A stretch of 64,000 nucleotides of DNA from UBA5287 sp041672395 (GTDB lineage Bacteria; Bacteroidota; Bacteroidia; Bacteroidales; Dysgonomonadaceae), in contig JBAYZS010000009.1 of the NCBI GenBank assembly GCA_041672395.1, positions 1 to 64,000 of the forward strand, in the 5' to 3' direction. Positions 9,644-19,237 of this stretch are shown here, one piece after another. Each line of letters begins with the position of its first letter. The first letter of the stretch is position 1. A program made the position numbers and the translations under genes. Below the pieces are notes generated by a model. The model saw only the letters and a list, made by a program, of their open reading frames with translations, was not told the origin of the DNA and ran no database searches.

Positions 9644-12600
9644 ATGAAAGTAAATTTATTTAAGGTTGTTTTGGTTATTTCTTTTTTCTGTTTTTTTAAT
9701 GATATTGTTTATTCACAAAATTCCATTTCTCAAAGAGTAGTTACCGGTATTGTTGCAGATGAAACAGGTGAAAGCTTGATAGGCGTAACTGTACGGCAAA
9801 AGAACACAAATAACGCAACAACAACAAACATCAATGGAGAATTTAGTATTAGAATATCTCTAAATCAACCACCCGTTTTGGTCTTTTCGTATATTGGAAT
9901 GGACATTAAAGAAGTGGTATTAAATTCTACACAAAACAAAATTAATGTTCAATTAGAGTCTACATCTACTGCATTAGATGAAATTGTTGTGGTGGGTGCA
10001 TATGGATCTTTACAGAAACGTTCAGATATGGTAGGTTCTGCATATCAAGTCAGTTCGAAACAGCTGGAGTCTCTTCCTGCAGGAAGAATTGATCAACTTT
10101 TAGACGGTGTTATACCTGGTATGCAGGTTGCTCCATTTACAGATGATGCTTCCAGTACAAAACAAAGGATAACGATAAGAGTTAGAGGTGAGGGTTCAAT
10201 GTCTGCTTCTAATGAGCCATTGTGGATTGTCGACGGAACTAAAATTTATACAGGAGACAGAACAAATATGGTTCCTGGAGTTAGTCTTTCTATTAGTCCA
10301 TTAACATATTTAAACCCAGATGATATTGAGAGTTACACAGTTCTTAAAGATGCAACAGCCACTTCTATATATGGCTCAAATGGAGCTAATGGAGTTATCT
10401 TAATTACTACAAAACAAGGTAAAGCGGGTAAACCTAAAATAAATCTTTCAGTTCAATCGGGAGTTTCTCAAATTAATAAAAGTACTCAATACAGGGTTTT
10501 AAATGCTGAACAATATTTAACATTAGCTCGGGAATCGTATCTCAACTCGGGAAGAGATATGAGATATTTTCCTTTTCAAAACAGTGATTTGAATGATTAT
10601 GAAAATACTAATACAAACTGGACAGATGTATTTTATGATACCGGTTTTTCAAATCAAATTAATCTAGCTATATCAGGTGGTTCAGAAAAAGCAAAATACT
10701 ATGTATCTGGATCATATTTTAATCAGGAGTCAACTATTAAAGGGAATAATCAAGAAAGATTGTCTGTAAGAACAAATCTTGATTTAGAACTGACTTCAAA
10801 ATTAAATTTAGATGTCCATTCTTCTCTTTCATATAATGTAAATAATATTTTTAATCCAGGGCGCGATTATTTAGAATTTTTGCCAATTTATTCTCCAATA
10901 AACCCTGATGGAACATATCGTTTATATAATAAAAGCATTGAAGGTGCTGATCCATTGGAGAATCCTATTTGGAAAACAACAAGATTTTTGAACTCAGTTC
11001 CAGAAAGAGAAGAAAATGATCACCGACAGAGAGCAATGGCCGCTAATGTTAATTTAGCGTTAGAATATAACATCATTGATGGATTGAACTCTACCACTCA
11101 ATTTGGCATTGATAATCAAAATATTAATGAAGACAAGTATGATGCTCGAACAAACTGGTCCGGTCTTTCGTCAACTGAAGGACCTATTGGTTATTCACAA
11201 AGGAATAATTCTTCTTTTATATTATGGACCCTTATCGAGAGATTAAACTTTAACCGAACATTTGGGAATCATTCTGTTTCAGGCATTTTGGGTGGTGAGG
11301 CAAGTTCTAATGATAGGGTTTCCATTGGTGCTAGCGGATCGGGATTTATCAATGATAAAATCAAAGAGGTTTCATATGCGGTAGACAGAAGAGGTTCAAG
11401 CAGCAGAAGTACTGGTAGGTCATTATCTTTCTTTGCACAAGCTTCATATTCTTACGATGAACGTTATTATTTAACAGTAAATGGAAGACGTGACGGTAAT
11501 TCAGGTTTTGGCTCAGATGCTCAATGGGGAAATTTCGGATCTATAGGTACATCATGGAACATTCATAATGAGGACTTCTTTGATACAGAAAATATAAATA
11601 TTTTTAAACTAAAAGCCTCATTTGGAAGTAATGGTAATTCAAGAATAGGTTCACAGGAGGCATTGGGTCTATACTCATATAGCGAAAGTGATAATTATAT
11701 GGGAGAAATTGGTGGCTCAATGTCAGGCTCACCAAATAAAGGATTAAGTTGGGAAACAGCGTATATTACAAATCTGGGAATACGTATGAAGTTATTTAAC
11801 AGAGTTGATATAGAATTAGAGGCTTATAATAAAAAAACTGTGGATTTACTAAGTAATTTGGACGTATCCCGTACTACAGGAGATACAAGAAGTTACAGGA
11901 ATTCCGGTAAAATATTGAATCAGGGTATTGAAGCAACGGTTGGTTTAGATTTAATTAACAATAATGATTTTAGCTGGTGGTTGGAAATAAACGCTGCTCA
12001 TAACAGGAATAAATTGCTGGAATTATACAATGGAATTGAAAAAGTTATGGGTAATTATATTTGGCGTGAAGGTCATGATTTAAATACTTTTTATGTTGTC
12101 AGATGGGCTGGCGTTGATCCTCGTGACGGTGCTCCTTTATGGTATGATTCAAATGGCAATATAACCAGATCTTTCAATAACAACAACCGTGTCCCTTGGA
12201 AGACTTCTTCGCCTACAGTATTCGGTGGGTTAAGAACAAATGCAAGTTATAAAAATCTCTCTGTTAACATTTTAGTTACATATGTATTGGGCGGGTATTC
12301 GTTCAGTTCATTTGGGAGAAATGTAATGTCTGATGGCTTGAATATTATGGACGAAAATCAAAGTATCAACCAACTTGACAGATGGCAAAAGCCGGGTGAT
12401 GTTGCTTCTGCTCCAAAACCAATCTGGGGCACTTCAACAGGTTCCGTAATGAGTTCAACACGGCATATTTACAAAACGACTCATGCTCGTTTGAAAAATT
12501 TATCTCTTAACTATTTATTAAATGCTGATTGGTTGAAATCGGCAGGTATTCAATCTTGCAGTCTTTCTTTAATTGGTGACAACCTATTACTTTGGACTCC

Positions 12601-12694
12601 TTATGCAAAAAAAGATATGAATACATATCGTCAATCAATTACTGGATTTCCTAGTGAAACTTCTTTTTCATTAGGCATTAATTTAAACTTTTAA
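9644..12694 (+). CDS. SusC/RagA-type TonB-dependent transporter (locus 2)
   Basis: Second SusC-like barrel, 1016 aa from the ATG at 9644. A frame opening earlier at a TTG adds an unlikely leader, whereas 9644 gives a standard signal peptide ending near VYSQ. Carboxypeptidase-regulatory-like domain at about 33-105 (VTGIVADETGESLIGV), EIVVVGAYG linker, plug at about 130-260 with IYGSNGANGVILITTKQG, and barrel ending NLNF. The motif LWIVDGT departs slightly from the usual VDGVP. The downstream partners are SusD, a small lipoprotein, an M16 peptidase and a propeller lipoprotein with no glycosidase, so peptide import as known for RagAB is a plausible role (inference). Confidence 0.95.
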   Translation: MKVNLFKVVLVISFFCFFNDIVYSQNSISQRVVTGIVADETGESLIGVTVRQKNTNNATTTNINGEFSIRISLNQPPVLVFSYIGMDIKEVVLNSTQNKINVQLESTSTALDEIVVVGAYGSLQKRSDMVGSAYQVSSKQLESLPAGRIDQLLDGVIPGMQVAPFTDDASSTKQRITIRVRGEGSMSASNEPLWIVDGTKIYTGDRTNMVPGVSLSISPLTYLNPDDIESYTVLKDATATSIYGSNGANGVILITTKQGKAGKPKINLSVQSGVSQINKSTQYRVLNAEQYLTLARESYLNSGRDMRYFPFQNSDLNDYENTNTNWTDVFYDTGFSNQINLAISGGSEKAKYYVSGSYFNQESTIKGNNQERLSVRTNLDLELTSKLNLDVHSSLSYNVNNIFNPGRDYLEFLPIYSPINPDGTYRLYNKSIEGADPLENPIWKTTRFLNSVPEREENDHRQRAMAANVNLALEYNIIDGLNSTTQFGIDNQNINEDKYDARTNWSGLSSTEGPIGYSQRNNSSFILWTLIERLNFNRTFGNHSVSGILGGEASSNDRVSIGASGSGFINDKIKEVSYAVDRRGSSSRSTGRSLSFFAQASYSYDERYYLTVNGRRDGNSGFGSDAQWGNFGSIGTSWNIHNEDFFDTENINIFKLKASFGSNGNSRIGSQEALGLYSYSESDNYMGEIGGSMSGSPNKGLSWETAYITNLGIRMKLFNRVDIELEAYNKKTVDLLSNLDVSRTTGDTRSYRNSGKILNQGIEATVGLDLINNNDFSWWLEINAAHNRNKLLELYNGIEKVMGNYIWREGHDLNTFYVVRWAGVDPRDGAPLWYDSNGNITRSFNNNNRVPWKTSSPTVFGGLRTNASYKNLSVNILVTYVLGGYSFSSFGRNVMSDGLNIMDENQSINQLDRWQKPGDVASAPKPIWGTSTGSVMSSTRHIYKTTHARLKNLSLNYLLNADWLKSAGIQSCSLSLIGDNLLLWTPYAKKDMNTYRQSITGFPSETSFSLGINLNF

Positions 12695-12712
12695 TAATTA
12701 TCATTAATAATT

Positions 12713-14143
12713 ATGACAGCAAAAAAATATATAAGACTTTTATTCGTAGTTCTGCTAATTAATTTATTTACTTCATGTGATAAATTTTTAGAAGTTGAAA
12801 CCGTTGGGCGTACAACAATGCCAAACTTTTTTTCAAATGTAGATGGACTTAAAGCTGGTTTAACAGGAACATACAGTCAGATGTTTAATTATTATTCATC
12901 GGAATTCTACAAATATCCTGAGGTTGCAGGAAACATGGTGGATTTAAGGATAATTTCTGAAAATGCAGATATGGTTGATCAATTCAATTTTACGTCTGAC
13001 CCGGAACAGGAAGTTGCGGCAGTGGGAGGAATCTGGAAAAAGATATATGAAACTTTGGCAAATGCAAATAATTTATTGGAATATCAACCGGTTTTGTTGG
13101 TTAGTTTTCCTCAGGAAAAAGCGAAATTGGATAATATAAGAGCTCAGGCTTTATTTATTAGGGCATTATGCCATTTTGATCTTTGTCGTGTTTACAGTCA
13201 ACCTTATAATTATACCGCAGATGCTTCACATTTAGGAATTCCAGTTCTTACAAGAACTCCCGGGCCGGATGATAATCCTGCCAGAAATACAGTTAAAGAA
13301 GTTTATGACCAAATCCTAAAAGATTTACTTGAAGCAGAAGAATTATTTGGAGATTCTTCAATGAAAGATGCCTATCATGCATCCAAAAAATCAACCCAGG
13401 CTTTACTTTCAAGAGTTTATTTATATACTGAAAACTGGGACAAAGCAATTGAATATGCAACTAAAGTTATTGACAATTCTGAGTTGGCTTATGGTGATGA
13501 TTATTTGGCAATGTATCATAATCTTACAGAAGGGAAAGAAGCAATTTTGAGGTTAAATGGAACGCTGAAGAGTGTTTCTCTCGGTAAATTTTATTCTCCC
13601 CTGGATCCAATTGCTATGCCTGCAGATACGCTCATATCTTTGTATGATGACTCGGATATTCGTTTTCAATTATTTGAACAAGATAAGAATAACCCATCAA
13701 AATATGCAACATCTAAGTTTGCTATTAAAGTCGATTACAGTATTGGAAATGAGAGGTATGATCCAATTATCCTGAGAGTATCAGAAATGTATCTGAACAG
13801 AGCTGAAGCATATTTAAATAAAAATGATTTAACTAATGCTGCTTCAGATTTAAAAGTGATTATTGCTAGAGCAATGAATTTAAGTGTGACAGATGTAATA
13901 GTTAATTATTCAAATAAAGAAGATTTGTTTGATCTGATAAAGAAAGAACGAGCCAAAGAATTTTGTTTTGAAGGTCACAATTTTTTTGATATAGTTCGCC
14001 AGAAAGATAATTTGGTTCGTGGACAGTCAACAAATTCTATTGTAAAATACTTGCCTTATCCTAATGACGAATTTGTTTTACCCATTTCACAATATGAATT
14101 GGATGCGAATTTAAATATAGTAGGTAATCCCACTGTCAATTAA
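12713..14143 (+). CDS. SusD/RagB-type surface lipoprotein (locus 2)
   Basis: Partner lid of the SusC-like protein 18 bases upstream. Lipobox LFTSC with Cys22. The FIRALCHFDLCRVYSQPYN block and the C-terminal EFCFEGHNFFDIVRQ motif match the SusD/RagB family; 476 aa is normal. The middle region shares little with the first SusD, which fits a different ligand. Genes follow at short spacing, so it lies inside a five-gene operon. Whether the ligand is peptide or glycan is not shown by this protein alone. Confidence 0.93.
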   Translation: MTAKKYIRLLFVVLLINLFTSCDKFLEVETVGRTTMPNFFSNVDGLKAGLTGTYSQMFNYYSSEFYKYPEVAGNMVDLRIISENADMVDQFNFTSDPEQEVAAVGGIWKKIYETLANANNLLEYQPVLLVSFPQEKAKLDNIRAQALFIRALCHFDLCRVYSQPYNYTADASHLGIPVLTRTPGPDDNPARNTVKEVYDQILKDLLEAEELFGDSSMKDAYHASKKSTQALLSRVYLYTENWDKAIEYATKVIDNSELAYGDDYLAMYHNLTEGKEAILRLNGTLKSVSLGKFYSPLDPIAMPADTLISLYDDSDIRFQLFEQDKNNPSKYATSKFAIKVDYSIGNERYDPIILRVSEMYLNRAEAYLNKNDLTNAASDLKVIIARAMNLSVTDVIVNYSNKEDLFDLIKKERAKEFCFEGHNFFDIVRQKDNLVRGQSTNSIVKYLPYPNDEFVLPISQYELDANLNIVGNPTVN

Positions 14144-14163
14144 TGATAAAATTGTTTTGAATC

Positions 14164-14652
14164 ATGTTTAAATATTTTTTTATGAATCGTAATTTATTAA
14201 TTATAATAAGCTTATCTATTCTGTCAGCAGCTTTTTCATCTTGTAATTTAGAAGAATATGAACCATATGATTTGAAATTTATTCACATCATGGACAAAAA
14301 TGCTTCTTCTACAAATGTAAGTTCGAAAGCTAACACCATTTCAACGTATAATGTTTATCTAAGCGTTCCTGCTTCTGAAATGAAAGAAACTGTAAATGTA
14401 CAGTATGACATAATTGTCGGAAACGGATTAAAAGAAGGAGTTGACTATAAGTTACTGACTGAAGGAAAAACGCTTACTTTTTTATCGGGTATTTACGATA
14501 TGCCCATCAGGATTCAGTGGATTTCCCATCCTATTGATCCAACAAAAGATAATACTTTAAAAATTGTTTTGGTTAGTAATGATAAAGGATATGCACTTGG
14601 CTTACCCGGACCTGCTCAAAACCAAAAAGAATTTACCATAATTAAGATATAA
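14164..14652 (+). CDS. small beta-rich lipoprotein of the SusCD-M16 locus
   Basis: A 162-aa lipoprotein with SAAFSSC giving the lipidated Cys. A second in-frame ATG at 14185 would start the signal peptide at MNRNLL and is equally likely. The body looks like one immunoglobulin or Calx-beta-like sandwich (alternating strands, GLKEGVDYKLL, TLTFLSGIYDMPIRI). This recalls the DUF1735/DUF4843 lipoproteins that follow SusD genes, though I cannot assign it firmly. Its stop overlaps the start of the M16 gene (TAATG), which implies translational coupling with the peptidase. Function unknown; a cell-surface ligand-binding or peptidase-docking role is inference. Confidence 0.7.
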   Translation: MFKYFFMNRNLLIIISLSILSAAFSSCNLEEYEPYDLKFIHIMDKNASSTNVSSKANTISTYNVYLSVPASEMKETVNVQYDIIVGNGLKEGVDYKLLTEGKTLTFLSGIYDMPIRIQWISHPIDPTKDNTLKIVLVSNDKGYALGLPGPAQNQKEFTIIKI

Positions 14653-17459
14653 TGACAAAAAATAATTTTATTACAACTTTCTTATTATTTCTATTATTCG
14701 CACAATCTCTTTTTGCTAAAGAGATTCAAGTTGATCCACAATTGATCAAGGGAAAACTATCGAATGGCTTAACTTATTATATTTATCCTAATGATTATCC
14801 CAAAGGTGAGGCAGTTTATCGCTTGTTCATAAAATCCGGTTCTTTATATGAAACTGAAGAACAACGCGGATTAGCTCATTTCCTTGAACATATGGCTTTT
14901 AATGGAACTAAAACGTTTCCGGAGAATTCACTTATAAAGTATTTGGAATCGAAAGGTGCTAAGTTTGGTAAAGATTTGAATGCCCACACTTCATATAACG
15001 AAACAGTTTATAAGTTACAGATTCCAACAACTTCACCAGGATTAATCGACACAACATTAATTATTTTGCGTGATTGGATTGATGGCATTGTTTTGGATAG
15101 TGCTCAAATTGAGTCTGAACGTGGAGTGATTTTATCTGAATGGCTCTCTAAAACCGGTCCTCAGGCAGAAGTAAATGATGTTTTACTGAATATGTTACTT
15201 AATAATTCAAGATATTCTAAAAGAAAAGTAATTGGCGACACTGCTGTAATAAAGAATTTTAGTCATCAATTGCTTCGTGATTATTATCAGACTTGGTATA
15301 GACCTGACATAATGGCGATTGCTATTGTAGGCGATGTGGATCCGGTTAAAATGGAGCAAGCAATAAAAAAAACCTTCTCAAAAATCCCAAATAAGAAAAG
15401 GAAGAAATTAGTAAAATATCCAATTCCTGATTATGAGAAAAGTGAAGCTAAAACTGTTGTTCACGAATCGTCACCCAAACCTCAGTTAACTTCGGTTCAA
15501 TTTACACCAGAGATTAAAAATATTAAAATAGAAAAAGACTATCTTTCATATCTTCAGAAATTGATGCTGAATAGGCTGATGAATGCAAGACTTAATGCTA
15601 TTTCATTTGATAACACCATTTATTCAAATGGGAGCATTGGAATCTCTGATTTCTTAAACACAACAGGAATGATTATTTCATCTGTTGAATTAAAGCCAGA
15701 TAAGATGGATGAAGGTATAGAAGCATTTAATGAAGATGTCAAACAGATTTTTAAATATGGATTTCTGCCTGTTGAAATAAACAAGGTTAAAAAGTCCTAT
15801 TTAAGTCAGCTTAAAAGGGCTGCTGAGTCTAATAATCCTACAAGTTCTTCCACAATTATGGATGAAATTTACGCTGATTTTTATAAAGGTTATACCGTTA
15901 CAACTGATGAAGAGGAATATCGTTTATTTAAGAATAATATTGACAAAATAGATTCTCTATCTCTTGTGAATATTCTTCATCAAATTGTAAAGCCTAACAA
16001 AACTCATTATTTGCTTACATCTTTTAAAGAAACTCAATTAACCGATTCTCTTGAATTGTTGAATACAATATCTGTATTGCAATCAAAAGAGGTTGAACCA
16101 TATGAATTAGATATCAATGTTCCGGAAGTATTATTTGGAACACAACCCATAGCGGGTAAGATTGTTAATGAATCTAAAATATCTGAAATTGATGCGACAG
16201 AAATACTTTTATCCAATGGAGTAAAAGTAATATATAAACCAGCTGTATCAAGCAAAGACAGAATAAGTTTTTCAGCTTTTAAAAAAGGTGGTCTCTATGC
16301 TTTAGATTCTATTGATTATCCAAGTGGCATTTATTCAGCAAATGTTATTTCTCTAAGTGGAGCTGGCGATTTTTCCAGAGATGAGTTGTCCTATTATTTA
16401 GCGGGAAATACTTCAAATGTAAAACTAATGATTGAAAAAACGAGATCAGGTGTTGTCGGAAGTTCTTCAGTTAATGACATTGAAACTCTTTTCCAGTTGT
16501 TGTATTTACGATGGACTCAACCTAGGGTAGACTCAAGCGTTTTCGATTTAACTAAAAAAATGAGTATCGAAAATTATTTGAATCAAAACAAGACAGATCA
16601 AACAATATTTTATGAAAAATTGTCTGATTTAATGAGGGTTAGCGACTACACTAACAGAGAGTTTACGGATAGCATTATTAAAAATCAGGTTCATTTGGAT
16701 AAAATGATTCCAATTTTTAATCAATCTTTTGGGAATGCAAATGGATTTACTTTTGTTATTTTATCTGATATGTCTTTATCGAAATTAAAACCATACATTT
16801 TAACATATATTGGTGGATTACCGAGTAATAATGTAGATAATGAAGATTCATCATATGTTTACGATGGTGGAACTATAAGAACGACAAAGGCTGAACTTAT
16901 TGAAGAAGCTGGAGATTCAGAAAGAAGTGTTGTTAATTTGATTTTCCAGCAAAAAGAAATTCCCATGAATTTTACTGAATATAAACTGAAAAGTGAAATT
17001 CTTGAAGCAATTCTCAAAATGAAATTAACCAGTATACTTCGCGAAGAAATGGGGATGGTATACAGTACAAGTGTTAGTTCAAGTTCCACAATTCATCCTA
17101 ATGAACTCTCCAGAAGCATTATTTCATTCTCTTGCCTACCCTCAAATGCGGATACACTGATTAATGAAATAGTTAAAATATTAAATACTTTATCATCTGA
17201 TCCGACAAATTTTGAAAAGGAATTAACCGATGTAAAAATGAATCAGATCAAGGTAATGAAAGCAAATATTCAACGTGATTCATTTTGGAGCACACATATT
17301 AGAAATTTATTATTTAACAATGAAGACTACTGGAACTATGTAAATGATTTTGAGAATATTGTAAAAAATATCTCATCGGAAGAGATTTCCAAATTAGTTG
17401 ATTTCAATTTTGATCAAGATAATATGATTAAAACAGTTTTATTACCAAAGAATAAATAA
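14652..17459 (+). CDS. secreted M16 family zinc metallopeptidase (locus 2)
   Basis: Insulinase/pitrilysin-type peptidase of 935 aa with a cleavable signal peptide (LLFLLFAQSLFAK), so periplasmic or surface-located. The inverted zinc motif HFLEH is at residues 76-80 (His76, Glu79, His80), with the third ligand at about Glu156 in ESERGVIL. The length fits the two-half form, an active N-terminal half followed by a C-terminal half without HxxEH. M16 enzymes cut short peptides inside a closed chamber, so this would process peptides after or during uptake. It is coupled by TAATG to the preceding lipoprotein and lies in the SusCD operon. A paralogue is encoded at 27.9 kb. Confidence 0.93.
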   Translation: MTKNNFITTFLLFLLFAQSLFAKEIQVDPQLIKGKLSNGLTYYIYPNDYPKGEAVYRLFIKSGSLYETEEQRGLAHFLEHMAFNGTKTFPENSLIKYLESKGAKFGKDLNAHTSYNETVYKLQIPTTSPGLIDTTLIILRDWIDGIVLDSAQIESERGVILSEWLSKTGPQAEVNDVLLNMLLNNSRYSKRKVIGDTAVIKNFSHQLLRDYYQTWYRPDIMAIAIVGDVDPVKMEQAIKKTFSKIPNKKRKKLVKYPIPDYEKSEAKTVVHESSPKPQLTSVQFTPEIKNIKIEKDYLSYLQKLMLNRLMNARLNAISFDNTIYSNGSIGISDFLNTTGMIISSVELKPDKMDEGIEAFNEDVKQIFKYGFLPVEINKVKKSYLSQLKRAAESNNPTSSSTIMDEIYADFYKGYTVTTDEEEYRLFKNNIDKIDSLSLVNILHQIVKPNKTHYLLTSFKETQLTDSLELLNTISVLQSKEVEPYELDINVPEVLFGTQPIAGKIVNESKISEIDATEILLSNGVKVIYKPAVSSKDRISFSAFKKGGLYALDSIDYPSGIYSANVISLSGAGDFSRDELSYYLAGNTSNVKLMIEKTRSGVVGSSSVNDIETLFQLLYLRWTQPRVDSSVFDLTKKMSIENYLNQNKTDQTIFYEKLSDLMRVSDYTNREFTDSIIKNQVHLDKMIPIFNQSFGNANGFTFVILSDMSLSKLKPYILTYIGGLPSNNVDNEDSSYVYDGGTIRTTKAELIEEAGDSERSVVNLIFQQKEIPMNFTEYKLKSEILEAILKMKLTSILREEMGMVYSTSVSSSSTIHPNELSRSIISFSCLPSNADTLINEIVKILNTLSSDPTNFEKELTDVKMNQIKVMKANIQRDSFWSTHIRNLLFNNEDYWNYVNDFENIVKNISSEEISKLVDFNFDQDNMIKTVLLPKNK

Positions 17460-17506
17460 ATACAGAATTGTATTTATAAATTAAACATTAAAATAAATTA
17501 TCGATT

Positions 17507-18979
17507 ATGAAAATGAAAAAATTATTTTTGTTGTTATTGGTTACTGCAGGGATTTTAGTTTCCTGCGAAAAAGAAGATGTTCCAAAAATTGAATATGGTG
17601 AAGCGAAAATGTTATCTTTTGGATATTATACAGAAGATAATGAAGGTGTAATTGTTCAAGACTATGTTGTTTCTGAAGTAAACTCAAATAATATTACTAT
17701 TTTATTACCAGAAGATGTTGATAAATCTAAATTAATTGCTCGTTTTACTACAAGTGAAAAAGATACTGTAAAAGTAAGTGGTACTATTCAGGTAAGTGGA
17801 GTTACTGCAAATAACTTTACTGTCCCTGTAGATTATTTTGTTTCTGAAGGTACCAACAATGCAAAATACACAGTTACGATAGGAAATGCACCTGCTTTTG
17901 TCTGGTCGGTTTTACCCCCTGTTGCAGAAAATGATTCAGCTGTAAATTCAGATATGAAGGTAAATCCTATTGATGGACTTCCATATATTATTTATAAAGC
18001 TGATAGAGAATTATCAGATGATGAGAAGGCTGCGATGTTTAAATTTGAAAATGGCGCGTGGAAATCTTTAGGAGAAATCTCGGATGGTAGAGTTTCTAGT
18101 GATTTAGGTTTAACATTTAATAGTGCCGGCGTACCATACGTTTCCTACATGGATTATACAAATGAAATTAGTCAAACTACTTCTGTGAAAAAATATAATG
18201 GTACAGGTTGGGAACTTGTAGGAAATAAAGGTTTCACAACTGCAAAAATAACATATAGTTCATTAGCTTTTGCGAATGATAACAAATTGATGTTCTTTGG
18301 ATCATATGATGGTAGAGATGGCACATTAGTTCGTCGTGAATTGTCTGTTTCATCTTTTGAAAATGGTGCATGGACAACAAATGCTACTATCCCAGGCAGA
18401 ACATCAGATTTAGTTGCTTTTGTACAATCTTCTGTACGATTTAAAGATGCAATATATTTAGTAATACTGAACGCTGTTACTCCAAATTCTTTTTCAGTAT
18501 ATAAATATGAAAACAATACTTGGACAACCCTCATGGATAAATGGGTAGATCCAAATGCTACAGGTATGAGTATATATGACATAGATATTGATTTAGATAA
18601 AGACGGTAATGTATATGTTGCATTTGCCGATAATAGTTCAGAAGCGACACTAAAACATCGTGTAATTAAATATGATGCTGATACAAAAGAGATAAGTAAC
18701 GTAGGGAACTTTATATCTGGAGTCTCAGGATCTAAATATTACTTTGACCTATCAATTTCTCCACTAGGTGTTCCTTATTTATTTTACCGTAATGAATCAG
18801 GTTTCCCAACTATTACAAACATAGACAAGGATACACAAGATTGGACAGCTCCAAATATTCTTGCCAATGTTGATGCAAGTGATTTAAGTCTTGATTTTGC
18901 TCCAAACGGTGAAGCTTATATAGTTTTCACTGTAAACAACAAATTCTTTACTTATAAATATTCAGCTCCTGCAAATTAG
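17507..18979 (+). CDS. propeller-like surface lipoprotein (locus 2)
   Basis: A 490-aa lipoprotein (lipobox ILVSC, Cys20). Residues about 30-130 form an N-terminal domain with the look of DUF5018-type PUL lipoproteins (ITILLPEDVDKSKLIARFTT). The rest has repeated units of the kind GVPYVSYMD, NKLMFFGSYDG, NVYVAFADN, GVPYLFYRN and GEAYIVFTV, suggesting a beta-propeller of about six blades. No catalytic signature is recognised. It is the last gene of the operon, 47 bases after the M16 gene and 13 bases before a strong terminator hairpin. A binding role at the cell surface is likely, but the ligand is unknown. Confidence 0.8.
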   Translation: MKMKKLFLLLLVTAGILVSCEKEDVPKIEYGEAKMLSFGYYTEDNEGVIVQDYVVSEVNSNNITILLPEDVDKSKLIARFTTSEKDTVKVSGTIQVSGVTANNFTVPVDYFVSEGTNNAKYTVTIGNAPAFVWSVLPPVAENDSAVNSDMKVNPIDGLPYIIYKADRELSDDEKAAMFKFENGAWKSLGEISDGRVSSDLGLTFNSAGVPYVSYMDYTNEISQTTSVKKYNGTGWELVGNKGFTTAKITYSSLAFANDNKLMFFGSYDGRDGTLVRRELSVSSFENGAWTTNATIPGRTSDLVAFVQSSVRFKDAIYLVILNAVTPNSFSVYKYENNTWTTLMDKWVDPNATGMSIYDIDIDLDKDGNVYVAFADNSSEATLKHRVIKYDADTKEISNVGNFISGVSGSKYYFDLSISPLGVPYLFYRNESGFPTITNIDKDTQDWTAPNILANVDASDLSLDFAPNGEAYIVFTVNNKFFTYKYSAPAN

Positions 18980-18992
18980 TTTGTAAATTAAA

Positions 18993-19027
18993 ATAAAGGA
19001 TGACCTTAGATTAAGGTCATCCTTTAT
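18993..19027 (+). terminator. rho-independent terminator of the SusCD-M16 operon
   Basis: Perfect 16-bp stem (18993-19008 pairs with 19012-19027) with a 3-base loop GAT. The 3' arm itself ends in CCTTTAT, which supplies the U-rich side. Confidence 0.9.
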
Positions 19028-19237
19028 ATCTTTATATCTAATCTTTTATACCCAAATCAATATACATTGGCATGAACATTTTTATTAAAGACGTACTTGA
19101 CTTTATTCTTTACAGCTAATTATCATACAAATAGTGATACAGAACCCAAATTAAATCCTCAACAGACATTCCTTGACAATTTGGGTTATTATAAATATTT
19201 TCGTATTTTTATAGCTCATATATTTAAATTAGTTGAA

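Noticed and set aside
19097..19237. N-terminal extension of the GH92 protein
   Set aside because: It would bury the lipoprotein signal and has no family similarity; the ATG at 19238 is preferred.
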